From assembly GCF_041146395.1 (NCBI RefSeq), contig NC_091010.1, positions 53,898,001 to 53,962,000 on the forward strand: 64,000 bases of DNA. Reading direction: 5' to 3'. Positions 1 through 10,360 of the stretch are shown here, one piece after another. Position numbers and translations under genes: made by a program. Source of the stretch: Eulemur rufifrons. Lineage: Eukaryota > Chordata > Mammalia > Primates > Lemuridae. Each line of letters opens with the position of its first letter. Positions within the stretch are counted from its first letter, which is position 1. The notes below the pieces were generated by a model. The model was not told the origin of the DNA. It made no database searches and saw only the letters and a program-made list of their open reading frames with translations.

Positions 1-567
1 CCAGTCAGACAAAAAAAGTTTCTGACAGACGCACGAAAGTGAAATTTTTAATACTGGGTTATGGCCAAGATTTTTTCCTCAACATGTGAGAACTGTGTCC
101 CCACATCCCTTAATAATTTGAAACCTACATCATGAAAAGAGGCCACTAATCCAGCCCTTTCCAAATGAGTTCCCCAGAAGACTAGTCTGGCAAGGTGGAG
201 GCAGGGGGGTTCACATTTTTATATAAATTTGAGAACTTTCACTGAACATTAGAACACTAAAAGCTATCGTAAAGCAGTAAATAAGCATTGTTTAACCCAA
301 TATTGTTCAAACAACCACCATGACAAAAATATGGATACTGTTTTATGTAACACCCACTAATAGCCCACAGAATATACTTTGGTAAAGGTTAGCGAGTCAT
401 TTTTCTTATCTCCATTATCCTGGGAGACAGACAAGATTATGGTTCTTTACTCATTATTTATTTTCTAAGGAGAGATCTGATTATAACACTGATAGCTCAC
501 TGGGAACTTACTAAAGTACTTTTTTTTCTTTTACCTTTCTCAGAATCCCAGGTTTCAGCACCAAAGA
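1..567. other. Unassigned AT-rich sequence
   Basis: I see no coding exon, RNA gene or repeat that I can name here. Short poly-T and poly-A stretches are present but carry no other structure. The next segment to the right is LTR-like. Confidence 0.5.
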
Positions 568-1380
568 TGTCAGGGTGGGAGTCTTCCCTCAGTCTTGGTG
601 TCCTCTTGGCCAAAGAATGACCAGACACATCAGAGTGTCAAGTCGAGACAATTATCCCGGTGCTCTGACTCCTTTCTTGGAAAAATCACCAGCAAGGGCA
701 ATAGATGGAGTAACCTCAGGCAGGGAGCAGTTTCACAAGGGCAGCTCTTTATTGTAGAATAAAACGGGTCTGTCTCGCGCGTGGAGAGAAACAGACCAAC
801 TCACTCACTGACTGACCCACTAACTGCTCCCTCACTGCTCAGATTGTTTCCTTTTACTAGCCCAGTCTGGAGGAGGGCTCTTCGGAGATGTAGGATGTTA
901 GCAAATGATCAACAGGTGTCCTCAAACTTCCATCTGTGTATAGGTGCTCCCTCTAAGAAAGCCCACCTTGGGGGTGGTAAACCACAAGGCAGATTCAAGC
1001 TAACGGCATATTAATTACCCTTAGGTTACTCTAGGTCACTTTCTAAATCTTATTATGCCTGGCCTGGGGAATTCCTAGATTGATAAAGTAGGCCCTCCCT
1101 CCCCACGTGTAGGGATTCCTGGATTGGTAAAGTAGTCCCTCTCTCCCCACGTGTAGGGATTCCTGGATTGGTAAAGTAGTCCTTCCCTCCCCAGGTGTAG
1201 CAGCTTAGGATCCTCAGGATAGGATTAAAAGTAGGGCAACAGCAAAATGGAGTGCCCACACTTATCATTCTTCCCAGTGGAGCAATTGCTCCAAACAGCA
1301 CCAAAACAAGGAACCCTTGTCCCAAGAAGGGCTGGAGATCCTAACTATCTCTGGTATGAATCTGGCTGGAGCGAGTGAGC
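568..1380 (-). mobile_element. Probable antisense endogenous retroviral LTR
   Basis: The segment has LTR-like character on the minus strand. A poly(A) signal AATAAA (plus-strand tttatt at 748-753) is followed by a short GC-rich stretch. The segment starts near a TG (568) and carries an internal tandem array (1067-1198), which is common in U3 regions. The ORFs in it are short and have no retroviral character. I could not define both ends by a target-site duplication, so the borders are approximate and the family is unnamed. Confidence 0.45.
1067..1198. repeat. 44-bp tandem repeat, three copies
   Basis: Three head-to-tail units lie at 1067-1110, 1111-1154 and 1155-1198. Each runs from 'gattcctggattggtaaag' through a C-rich tract to 'ccccacgtgt' or a close variant. 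Copies 2 and 3 are nearly identical and copy 1 is more diverged. CACGTG (an E-box) occurs at the end of copies 1 and 2 and is changed to CAGGTG in copy 3. The array lies inside the LTR-like segment. Confidence 0.9.
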
Positions 1381-1399
1381 AACCTTAAACCTCTCTAAT

Positions 1400-2465
1400 T
1401 AACAAGAATAAAGAACGCAACCATGCAGAGGCCAGACTGAAAATAAAGCTCAGCACCCTCAACACAGTAAAAACACTATTACTTGATGAGGTTTAGAGAG
1501 ATTACGAAAAGTGGTGACAGCTGATTCAAGCTGAGATTATGTCATGAAAGCTTTCATTTAAGTGATTTTAAACAGAATTCTTGCCCAAATCCTGGCTGTG
1601 AAAATGGTTTTCAAGAAGGAGAGAAAGGTCACAGAGTTAGAGGAGATGAGAAGTTACATCTTTTCTAGCCTGCCTGTCTCTCCCTCCTCCCTCCTCCCTC
1701 CTTGATCTCACCATCCAATGTCCTTGCAAAGGTGTATGAAGCTATGGTTAGGAAGATACACTGTCAGAGTGCTCAGTCATGCTGATTCCAACCTGGGTGG
1801 CCTGGCATGCCAATGAACAGAAACTATGCTCTTTTCTAAATATTCTAATTCTACTTCTCAAAGTAAGTTTTCCACTGCTATCATTGCTGACATAGGGAGA
1901 GAGACCAAAATCATGGCAGATCCATTGGTAGACATTAGGCTTGGAAGTGATTATCACAGAACTTCGAAGTACCTAGGAGTTTTCCCGACCCAAATCCCAC
2001 AGAAATCCCCTCACACTGCAATGATTCTGTGGGAGGCTCACTTTGATGTTCTTTGAACAGAAACAACTCCATACACACAGAGGTACCAGAAGGCTTTGCC
2101 AAGTCTGGTAAGTTTTTCCAACAAATAACAAAATCTGACCCCTGTCAGTCAAAAGGGCCTCCATCTCTGGGTCTAGCCACATGTTTCTGTAGATCTGAAC
2201 AGCAAGGCAGGCTAGAGGGTCACGAGCTACAAAGACCATCCTTAGTTGTGTGCACTTTCTAGTACTGCTACATTCTGTACTAAGCATCAGAACAGCTAAA
2301 GTGGGAATTTAAACATCTTCAGAACTGTCATCCGAGATGTGACACTACTCCTGCTGTATCAAAGAACACTGAGCAAGAAATCTCTTGACATGCTTTTTAC
2401 TTCTCTTCCTCAATCCAGCATCACCTCATTTCATTTTCTCAACATCTTTCTTTGCTGTCAACACT
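1400..2465. other. Unassigned sequence with short minus-strand ORFs
   Basis: No repeat or gene is recognised. There is a pyrimidine-rich tract at about 1670-1703 (repeated ccctcct). Two minus-strand open frames, 1973-2287 and 1748-1957, lie end to end. Neither protein resembles a family I know, and their length is within chance for 64 kb. Confidence 0.4.
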
Positions 2466-2469
2466 TCTA

Positions 2470-2640
2470 CTAATTAACCCTTACAACTGAGGAGTTCCAA
2501 GTTCATCTTTAACTTATTTTCTTTCCCTACAAAATACTCCCCATGAGAGCAACAGCCTTGGCTGTTGGCTATCACAGCACCCACTCAACAAACAGTGCAC
2601 ACTCAGCAACTATCTGTTAAATAAGCTAGTAAAAGACATT
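2470..2640 (+). repeat. L2-type LINE 3' end fragment
   Basis: The wording 'ccccatgagagcaacagcc' followed by 'cacccactcaacaaacagtgc' and 'tgttaaataagc' matches the usual L2 3'-end pattern ('..start and end of activity, last price, used in..aataaat..tgaatgaatg'), heavily diverged. Ancient and inactive. Confidence 0.4.
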
Positions 2641-2669
2641 GTCAAGTGATTTTCAAACATTGTTGAATT

Positions 2670-2830
2670 AATAATTTCAAGGTCCCATTTCAGAAGCTCG
2701 GGGTGGGGTGGATTAACTGACTTGCTCAAGAGTATTTACTTGTTAAATGGCTGCAGAGCTTGAACTGAAGTCAGGATTTAACCCTTTCATTATTTGGCTA
2801 CAGAGCCAAATACTCTCTCCTCCAAACCAC
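2670..2830 (-). repeat. MIR SINE, antisense
   Basis: The antisense MIR order is visible: a 'gacttgctcaagagta' core, then 'agagcttgaactgaagtcag' and 'aaccctttcat'. This is the tRNA-derived MIR core, heavily diverged. Confidence 0.55.
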
Positions 2831-2834
2831 ACTG

Positions 2835-5035
2835 CTTTGACTGCTGGACTACTTAGCTATATTTGCTTCACTCTTTCCCATTTCCAGCCATACACCTGCA
2901 AATGAACATCATCAGAGATATTTGTGCTGTGCTCACTGCCCTTCCTCAGTGGTTACTCTTTCAGCTTCTCCTCACACAAACCACCAGACTCTCACAGCAA
3001 ATGTAAAAATCACAAAATAGAAATATACTCACAGTGGTAGAGCCACATCTTCCAGTCTTGGTGTCAACCTCAGAGCAGCTCCTGGCACATGGGTTGTGTT
3101 CAATAAGAAATGATGAATATTCTTATAGTTAATGGTGATGGCTACCTCCCCATAGCACTGTTAGCAGGAGATATGCATCATAACGGCATTGCTTAGATCC
3201 CAGAGCCCTGTGATGATGGGTAGGCAGGACACCTCCTAAGAACAGAGAAGAAACCTGAGTTCAAAGACCCCATCTCAAGACAGAACCAACCTAAACACAG
3301 GACTTCCTATAACAAACTCAGCTTCCATCCAAAGTTTCTACATAGCGAGCTGTTACTCGTCCTTCAAGATCAACACATATTTACTTCCTGTGTGACAATA
3401 CCCTGGGAAATGTGAGCCCCAATCTCCTCTGTGTTATTACCACTTTTTTACGAATGTTCTGCAACATTTATCACAAAGTAATGGTCTTTGGTTAATAAGA
3501 TAGTCATATTAGACTGAGAAGCCCCAGTGAACAGCTTCCCTAACTTTGTCATCTAAGTCTCCCCAATACCCAGCACACAGCATGGGTGCACAGGAGTATG
3601 ATAAAATATTGTTGACATTTTATTTCTGTTACACCATGCCAACACATAAAAACCAAAATAAAATATTCATAAGATTGTATTACTCTTTCCCAGATGTACA
3701 TGCTTGTTGAAAGGATAGCTGCAAATGAATCTCACAAGCCTAACGTTGCACAAAAGAGGCCAGATCCAAAATAGTACATATTTACATGAAGTTCAAAAAC
3801 AGGAAAAATTAACTGATGGTGTCAGAACTGCTGTTGTCATGGTTTGTCTTAATACAACCTATGCCTGGGCACCAAAGGAATTCAGAAAAAGTAAACTGTT
3901 ATTTTTAAATGTTCACACATTTCATTATAAGCTAATGATCAGCACAACTAAAAGTGACATTTCTCTGGTGATGTTTCTGGCAATTACATGACAATGAAAA
4001 ACACCATGAAAGGTAACCTTCCTAGGTGTTAATGTTCTCATTACCTGGTGAACATTTTTAAAATGGTCCTTAGCTATTGCATCCAAGATGTTTTTTCAGG
4101 AAGTTAAAAAAGTTTCCACAATCAGCTTAAATTATAACAGTTCTATCTGATTTAAAAGATGCAGAATTTTCTCAAAACCTAAAACCTCCCCTGAAAATGC
4201 CAAAGATTGCTGACTTCCACGGGCTCTGTGTCTAGTCAAAGCCCACTCACACCCACTCTCCCCAGTTTCAGCCTCCTGTAATCCAGCAATCCCTTTTCTC
4301 CTCCCATAAATTGGGAGGGGGGCTAAGTCTTTATCCGTACTTTTCACTAGAGGAGGTCAGGCAATGGGGAGCACCGAGGGTGGTTGTCACTGGGCTATCT
4401 TATCTTCCCAAGACTGATCACACCAGTGGCTCATCCACAGGTTGCAGAGTGCCAGGTCTGGCCACACTCCCCAGTGCTATGCAGAGTTCTCCCCCATAAC
4501 TTACATCTATCTGGTCAGTGCCCAGAACAGGGAGCACTCTCAGGACACTGTTCATTGATGTGCTCCTCCTCTCTTGGGGAAGAAGGGATAAGGAGCGGGG
4601 TTCTCCATCTAATCACCCTACATATGCAAACCTTTTTGCTTTAACTTGAGTCCACCAGAAGGTCTAGCAAGTAAAGAGAAAGTTCCTGGGAAGAATGTCA
4701 GCCTGCCAAAATTTAACTCTTTCATCTCTGCATCCTTTTGTTACAGCCAACTCTTTTCCTGGTCTTCAGTCTCACACACCCATGTGAGCAGGGAGACAGG
4801 TCAGTGTTTGCTCACTCTGAACTAACTGTCAGGATTGGGGTTTGGAAAAGATGGGGATTGGGCGGAATGGAGGTAGATATTGCAGAAGGAAAAATCACTT
4901 CTGTGGAAAAACTGGTCAAAGGCTCTTGTTGGCAGCACATCGCAGTCCAGAAGTTTCATCTACCTACATCTACCTACATTCTCCTGAGGAGCTTTGATCC
5001 TCTCCACGGTTCACTCCCCTGCCGCCAACCCCATC
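2835..5035. other. Unassigned sequence with L2/MIR-like scraps
   Basis: This is mostly unique-looking sequence. Tail-like scraps of L2 or MIR occur at about 3060-3130 ('ctcctggcacatgggttgtgttcaataag') and 3540-3620 ('ccccaatacccagcacacagc'). ORFs of 60-110 codons are present on both strands (for example 4738-5067) but show no domain, and the longer ones lie where G+C rises toward the CpG island. Confidence 0.4.
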
Positions 5036-5408
5036 ACCTCTCCTCTATCCACCCTGCCCTGCCGTAGTGGCCAGAACAGTGGACCGGGCCTTGGGTGTGC
5101 ACGGAGTGGCCTGTCCGAGCACACCTGACGCTGACGGGCCTCGGCTCCTCCAGCTCCCAGCGGATGGCTTTGCCTGGGTCCTTCGCTGAGGTCCAGGCAC
5201 TCTCAGGGATCCGCAGTTCACATGCTTGCCTTGGCCCCCTCAGGGAAGGAAGCGCACAGAGCGAGGCAAAGAAGTGGCAGGAGCCTGGACTCTCGACCTT
5301 TAGTGACGAAAGCCCCTTACGGGGGGGGCCTACCACTCCAGACACCGGGGCGCGAAGGACTGGAGCCCGCTTAGCCTGCGCCTTTTCCCATCCGAGAGCG
5401 AGAGGAGC

Positions 5409-5422
5409 GGGGGGGGGGGGGG
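5409..5422 (+). repeat. Poly(G) run of 14
   Basis: Fourteen consecutive G bases run up to a GGATCC in the CpG island. Such runs can form G-quadruplex structure and vary in length between individuals and assemblies. The exact count may therefore be unreliable. Confidence 0.85.
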
Positions 5423-5552
5423 ATCCCGGACCCGAGGTGGCGGCGCGGGGCTGTCCTCTGGCGGGCTCGGGGGCAGGGCCTCGGGGAAGGGCAGGCGCTC
5501 AGGACCCGGACCCCATCCACGTCCGGCCGCTGTGGGACGGGCAGAGGCGGCG

Positions 5553-5566
5553 CCAGTAGGTGGCAG
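5553..5566 (+). promoter_or_regulatory. CTCF core motif
   Basis: CCAGTAGGTGGCAG fits the CTCF consensus CCASYAGRKGGCR at every position, on the plus strand, inside the CpG island. CTCF is the zinc-finger insulator and loop-anchor protein. Sequence match alone does not show occupancy, but a perfect core in a CpG island is a strong candidate. The site contains no CpG within the core. Confidence 0.65.
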
Positions 5567-5783
5567 CAGCTTGCGCGGAGCGAGGCGCCATCACCCGGGC
5601 TGGACCGGAGTCTCAGGGACCCGGACGCGGCCGTCAGCGGAGCCCCGCGCGGGGCCGGGAGCTGCGGGGGTCTCGCGCCTCGCTCTCCTCACCGCTCTGC
5701 GCCGCTGCGGCCAGCCTGGGTGCACCTCCGCCGCCAGGGCCCTGCTGACTCTTCGAAGCCGGCCCACTCCGGGATCCCAAAGT

Positions 5784-5791
5784 TTGCGCAA
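5784..5791. promoter_or_regulatory. C/EBP-type palindrome TTGCGCAA
   Basis: This is a perfect 8-bp palindrome equal to the C/EBP half-site dimer consensus, at the downstream edge of the CpG island. An 8-mer can occur by chance, so it is offered only as a candidate site. Confidence 0.3.
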
Positions 5792-5799
5792 CAGCGTTG

Positions 5800-6510
5800 G
5801 GTGGAAGCTTAAAGGTCTCTCAGTGCATTGGGACCTTGACCAGACCCAGAGCACGGCTGTGTGTCCTAGCTTGCGCGGAAAATGATGTTAACGAGTGATC
5901 GTGTGTGTGCTCCCCTTCCTGACAGCCTAAAGCACCCCCCTCTTACTGTACGCCCTGTCTTATTTAAAAGCGCACTTCTCTTTGGCCATCCTCCGCATGT
6001 TTTGTGGGCATATATTTTGGCTTCCTCAAAACACTGCAAACTTCCTGAAGACGGAAAGATAAAATGGGACCCTCCATAAGGTAAGGAAGACACCGTTTTG
6101 AGTTTTGCTCACCACAAATGTGCCTGACACCAAGTATGGCACATAATATCAACCTGGAGAAATACCCATCAATATTGATCTTGTCTTCGCCTCTAGGTCT
6201 AGCCCAGAGCTGGTGACAAGTGCCTTGTAATGCTAACCAACTTCGATTCTAGTACTGGATACCCTGCCACTTGTTTGTAGAGGACCCTTTATCAAAGCAC
6301 CTCTCTCTCAGCAAACTGAGCTTTAAAATGAAGCGGTTGGTTCGATGACAAAATCTCCTCCAGTACTTAAAATTCTGAATTGTATGATCATAGTATCAGC
6401 CCGGCACCTCTGCTGCTACTTAAAATGTTCAGATGAAGAAGTGAATTTTAAATTGGGTGAATTTTAAAATATGTTTCCAATTACTAAGTTTTTCTTAAAA
6501 AGCCAAACTT
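5800..6510. other. Unassigned flank of the CpG island
   Basis: G+C content falls quickly after 5890. No repeat is recognised. A GT-rich 'gtgtgtgtgctcc' lies near 5901. Short ORFs overlap on both strands without known features. If the island promoter fires to the right, its first exon could lie here, but no exon can be supported. Confidence 0.4.
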
Positions 6511-6514
6511 TTTT

Positions 6515-6905
6515 CCAGTTTCATTAAGGAATAATGAACACATAAAAATTATATATATTTATGATGTACAAAGTGATGTTTTGATATATGTATACACTGT
6601 GAAATGATTAAACCAAACTAATTAACACATGCATTACCTCACATACTTATTTTTTGTGGTAAGAGTGTTTAAGATTTATTCCCTTAGCAATTTGCAAGTA
6701 TACAATACATTATTATTAACTGTGTCACCATGCTGTAAAACAGAGCTCCAGAATTTATTCATCCTGACTAACTGAAACTTTGTACTCTTTGACCAACATC
6801 TCCTCATTCCTCCCTTGCCCCTGGGAACCATCACTCTACTCTCTGCTTCTATGAGTTTGGCTTTTTTAGATTTCACATACAAGTGAGGTCATGCAGTATT
6901 TGCCT
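6515..6905 (-). mobile_element. L1 3' end, antisense (L1MA/L1PB type)
   Basis: This is the antisense of an L1 3'UTR: 'tatatttatgatgtacaaag', 'attacctcacatacttat', 'caatacattattattaact', then 'ctctgcttctatgagtttgg' and 'cacatacaagtgaggtcatg'. The order and wording match medium-age primate/mammal L1s. Truncated at 6905, where a different repeat begins. No coding capacity. Confidence 0.75.
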
Positions 6906-6985
6906 GTCTTATTCCCTTTTGTGTTGTTATAACAGAATACCACAGACTAATTTATAAAGAAATTTATTTGGTTCATGGTACTTTG
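6906..6985 (-). mobile_element. MaLR-type LTR fragment, antisense
   Basis: The 3' end of a MaLR LTR (MST/MLT1 type) is seen in antisense: 'gttgttataacagaatacc', 'cagactaatttataaag', 'tttatttggttcatgg'. Only about 80 bp remain before the next element. ERVL-MaLR LTRs are non-coding. Confidence 0.5.
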
Positions 6986-7855
6986 ACCTCACAAGACCTG
7001 AGACTAACAGAGGGAACTTCTGGGAGTTTGTACAATAGCTCTGCCCCCAGGAGACAGCTTGCACTGGGTCCCACATACTCCCCAAAACCTAAGAACCTAC
7101 AGCAGGGCACCACTTTAGAGCCCCACCCACAACAGACTGTGTACTGTCTTGGGAGCTGACAGTGCCAGGGCTGAGGCACAAAGTGTGGGCTGCTGCTGCC
7201 AGAGCTGCGGTGCCAGTGAGGTGTGGACTACCACAGCTGAGGCTGAGACACAAGCACAATGCAAGTTCCCCACCTGCTGGCCAGAGCTGGCTCCACTGAA
7301 GGCAGCCCTGACCTCCCCAGTGGCAGGGCTACAGTGCAGCACTACTGCCCCCCACCAAAGCATTCCTCCAGCACCCTGGGGATTGCCCTGCCCCTGCCTA
7401 CCACTACTGACACCTGCATACACTGTTAGGGGGTGCTGAGGACACACCCACCTGGCCTGGTGTCACCCCCTAACCCTGTGCCAGAGCACACAGTCTGGGG
7501 GCTAGAGGATTGTCCAGCCTAGTCTACCACCATTAGCCCCTGAGCACTGCTCTCACAGGGCTCAGGTTGAGCCAACTCACCCTGCCGTTACCATCACAGC
7601 TGGCAGGTGAGCCCATGACAGCCAACACCAATACCTCATGCACTGCTTGGGACCCAGAAGGTCATCCCATCACTGCCACCACCATCACCCACACCATGCC
7701 AGCTACCTAAGAGCCTGAGAACCCACCCACCACCTGGCCCAACATTGCCACTACTAGCATCTGAGTACACCACCTGAAGGCCCAAAAATAGGACCATCTG
7801 GATCCACTAACACTGGTGCTGGCATATGCTGCCCTGGGTCTGATGGGGATTCTGT
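6986..7855 (+). mobile_element. L1 5'UTR-like segment, sense
   Basis: This is a GC-richer stretch made of CCACC, CTGCC and GAGCC words: 'agagccccacccacaaca', 'gctggccagagctggctcc', 'ccacctgaaggcccaaaaa'. That is the style of medium-age L1 5' untranslated regions in sense direction. It ends at about 7855, where it meets L1 ORF1 sequence in the opposite direction. Two overlapping ORFs on opposite strands (7115-7447 and 7149-7439) are by-products of composition. Confidence 0.5.
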
Positions 7856-7860
7856 TACAG

Positions 7861-8640
7861 GTGACTTGATGCTTTTTCTTGCTGTTTTTAGAATTCTGTC
7901 TTTGACTTTAGACAATTTGACTGTAATGTGCCATGGAGAAGACTTTTTTGCATTGTATCTATTTGGGGATCTTTGACTCCTCTGTATCTGGATATCTAAA
8001 TCTCTTCCTGGACTTGGGAAGTTTTCATTTATCATTTCATTAAATAGATGTTCTAATCCCTTTGTCATCTTTTCACCTCCTGGGATACCAAAAACTTGAA
8101 TATTTGGTTGCTTTCTGGTGGTCCATATGTCATGAATCCTTTGCTCATCCTTTTCCATTCCTTTTAGTTTATTTTTGTGTGATTGTGTTATTTCCAAAAA
8201 CTTGTCTTCAAGTTCTGAGATTCTTTCTTCTGCCTGATCTAGTCTATTATCGAAACTTTCAAATGTGTTTTGTATTTCACTCAATGGTTCTTCAGTTCCA
8301 TAATTTCTGTTTGGCTCTTTTTAATATCTATCTCTTTAGTAAATTTCTGGTTCATATCCTCAATTGTTTTTCTGATTTCTTTTTGAGTTATTTTTTTTTT
8401 TTTTTGGTATTCTCTTGTATCTTATTGAGATCCTTTAAAATCAATATTTTGATTTTTCCCCCCAGGATTTTGTAATTTGTTTTTGATTGGGATTTACTGC
8501 TAGAGAATTATCATATTCCTTTGAAAATATCATATTTACTTGCATTTTCATATTTCCTGTATCCTTATGTTGATATCCATGCACCTGATGTAACAGTTGC
8601 TTCTTCTAATTTTTTGAGTTTGCTTTTGTAGGGAAGCGCT
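7861..8640 (-). pseudogene. L1 ORF1 fragment, antisense
   Basis: On the minus strand the frame from 8284 down reads an L1 ORF1p fragment. It has a coiled-coil stretch (ESFDNRLDQAEERISELED), then the RRM start (NIQVFGIPGG), then 'NEMINENFPSPGRDLDIQIQ', 'SQRSPNRYNAKKSSPWHITV' and KLSKVKDRIL. ORF1p is the trimeric RNA-binding chaperone of the L1 ribonucleoprotein. The C-terminal domain is lost: at about 7861 the frame runs into unrelated L1 5'UTR-like sequence. Upstream (8285-8640) the N-terminal region is present but broken by stops and by a T16-17 run on the plus strand. Its orientation is opposite to the neighbouring 5'UTR-like segment. Confidence 0.8.
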
Positions 8641-8648
8641 TTTTCCTG

Positions 8649-8720
8649 AAAAAAAAAAAATATGTATATCTATATATCTACATGTCTATCTATCTATATA
8701 TATAGAGAGAGAGAGATTTA
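8649..8720. repeat. A-tract and compound TA/TCTA/GA microsatellite
   Basis: A run of about 12 A is followed by tatc and tata units (imperfect TCTA) and then (AG)n at about 8705-8715. Simple sequence with no other content. Confidence 0.8.
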
Positions 8721-8729
8721 TGCCCACCA

Positions 8730-9660
8730 AGAGAGAGTGCTGCCCTGAGCCTCCTGGCCCTCAACATCATGGGATCCTATCTGTGATACTTTTAGAGGAT
8801 TGCTCAGTTATTACATTGTAAAATGAGATTTGGAAAACATTCACGGTGTCCTACATGACAAAAAATGTGCAGGAACACACTAAGCAGCTTGGCATCCATC
8901 TCAGGCAAAATTTAAGGGTCTTGAGCTATAGTAACTGATATAATAACTCCCGACAATAACATATCTTTCCTCTTTAACATTGTTCTGTCTGAAACTTTTT
9001 AAGCTACATGAACATGCGTAACTGGACCTGTTAAAAGAAAGCATGAATTTCATTGCTTTTACCTAGCCACATTTTAGGTTTGTTCTTTGATCCAATTATT
9101 CACAAAATGCAATAGTTCACCTTGTTTTCCCAAAGCAATGGATAATGATTTAGTTTAAATCAATGCCTCATACTCATTTCGGAGTTACTAAGAAGAGACC
9201 TGAGGATGACTTGAAGTGTAGCGGGGAGGGATTTTTGTTCAGCTTGTAGAATATTCGGGTGAGGTGCATAAAACTATGAATTAATTATCAGGAAGAAGTA
9301 TACAACAAGGTACCCCTGCTTACCAAACATGTAAACTTAAGAGAGTTACTTTTAATTTGGTTGTAAACAAAACTTTTTTAGGTCACATAATTTATTCTAT
9401 AATAGTCCTGCTGCAGAGGATTGGTTAGAAAAGAGAGATTCATCAAAATTAATAGCCTTATTTTGGGACAGAATAGAAATAGAGGGACAAATTGTTTGCC
9501 ATAAATTTTACCTCTTCAGCTGCCTGTTTATAAAATTGCTATTGTGATATAGTCTCACTTTTCCTTTAATGTTAGAAAGTCTGTCAGAGGAAAAAGTGCC
9601 CATTTTATTCCCAGAAGGAAGCATCTAATAAGAAATAATGATGCAATCATCCACTGAGAC
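8730..9660. other. Unassigned sequence
   Basis: No repeat, exon or RNA gene is recognised. There is no ORF of note. Confidence 0.4.
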
Positions 9661-9664
9661 AGAG

Positions 9665-9865
9665 ATTTTAGCTTTTTCAAAACACTTTGGTATTTGCTCT
9701 CCTATTCGAATCCCATGAGAACTCTGAAGTGGTGGAACAGGTGTGAGTGCCTGTTTTTTTGTAGACAAGGAAACTGAGACCAGAGTGTGAATACTGTGTC
9801 CAAAGTCACATGTGAGTCAGCAGCTGACCCTGGGTTAGACCCACTTCTCCTTAATTCTAAGTTTT
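9665..9865 (-). repeat. MIR SINE, antisense
   Basis: The antisense MIR wording is clear: 'tagacaaggaaactgagacc', then 'tccaaagtcacatgtgagtc', then 'ctgaccctgggttagaccc'. This is a tRNA-derived SINE fossil. Confidence 0.7.
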
Positions 9866-10204
9866 GGGGCTAGAAATAAAGTTATAGCAAGAACTGGAAA
9901 AAATATTTCACTGTTAAACACCATCAAGCAAAACAGCATTTCCTCCCCCTTTCTAGTTAGCCAATCATACACCCTTCTTCCAATCTCCTTAGTTAGATTC
10001 TTTTTCCTCTGCAAACTCTTTTATAATTCATCTTATCTAATTCTATCTATTCTAAGGTTCCCTACTTTATATGTTTACAGAATTCAGGTGAAAAATCTGG
10101 TTCTCCTTTATCTACATACATTGTCCTGTATCCATTATCTAGATTTGAGTATAATAATCATAGTCATTGCAAAATGTAATAAATACCTCTAAGATAGGAA
10201 CTGG

Positions 10205-10360
10205 GAAGGCCATGTGGCCCCGTAGTTAAGAGCATTGGCTTTCAAATTGTCAAACCTAGAATCAAATCCCATTCTGCCATTGATATATGGACAATCTCTC
10301 TGAGCTTCAGTATCTTTATTGTAGAATGATTGAATAATGACTTACCTGTAGTAGATGTCT
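10205..10360 (+). repeat. MIR SINE, sense, 5' and core part
   Basis: The sense MIR order is visible: 'tagttaagagcattggcttt', 'aatcaaatcccattctgcca', 'ctctgagcttcagtatcttt', 'tagaatgattgaataatgac'. Its tail part may be the separate piece at 10886-10990, split by about 520 bp. Confidence 0.7.

Larger units (their letters stand above)
5040..5795. promoter_or_regulatory. CpG island, probable promoter
   Basis: This is the only CpG-dense, GC-rich stretch of the window (densest at about 5340-5740), with many CGs including gcgcgg, cggcgc and ccggac. CpG islands of this kind usually mark promoters or CTCF-bound insulators. It has no convincing TATA box, a full CTCF core at 5553, G-rich Sp1-like tracts, and a TTGCGCAA site at its right edge. 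Open frames of 154 and 117 codons run through it, but GC-rich DNA has few stops, and they overlap in several frames with no known domain. Direction of transcription cannot be told: no first exon with a convincing splice donor and matching downstream coding exon is visible on either strand. Confidence 0.8.

Noticed and set aside
1067..1198. Regularly spaced repeats as a CRISPR-like array
   Set aside because: The units are directly tandem with no spacers, inside an LTR of a primate genome.
568..2287. Provirus with internal genes to the right of the first LTR-like segment
   Set aside because: No gag, pro, pol or env wording is readable between 1.4 and 5 kb, and no second LTR is present.
5095..5885. 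Open frames of 154 and 117 codons in the CpG island
   Set aside because: GC-rich DNA lacks stop codons by chance. Frames overlap in several phases and on both strands, with proline/arginine/glycine runs and no domain.
7754..8284. 176-codon minus-strand ORF as a gene
   Set aside because: It is L1 ORF1 joined to non-ORF1 sequence at its C-terminus; a transposon relic, not a host gene.
8062..8475. 137-codon plus-strand ORF rich in F and L
   Set aside because: It is the antisense shadow of L1 ORF1.
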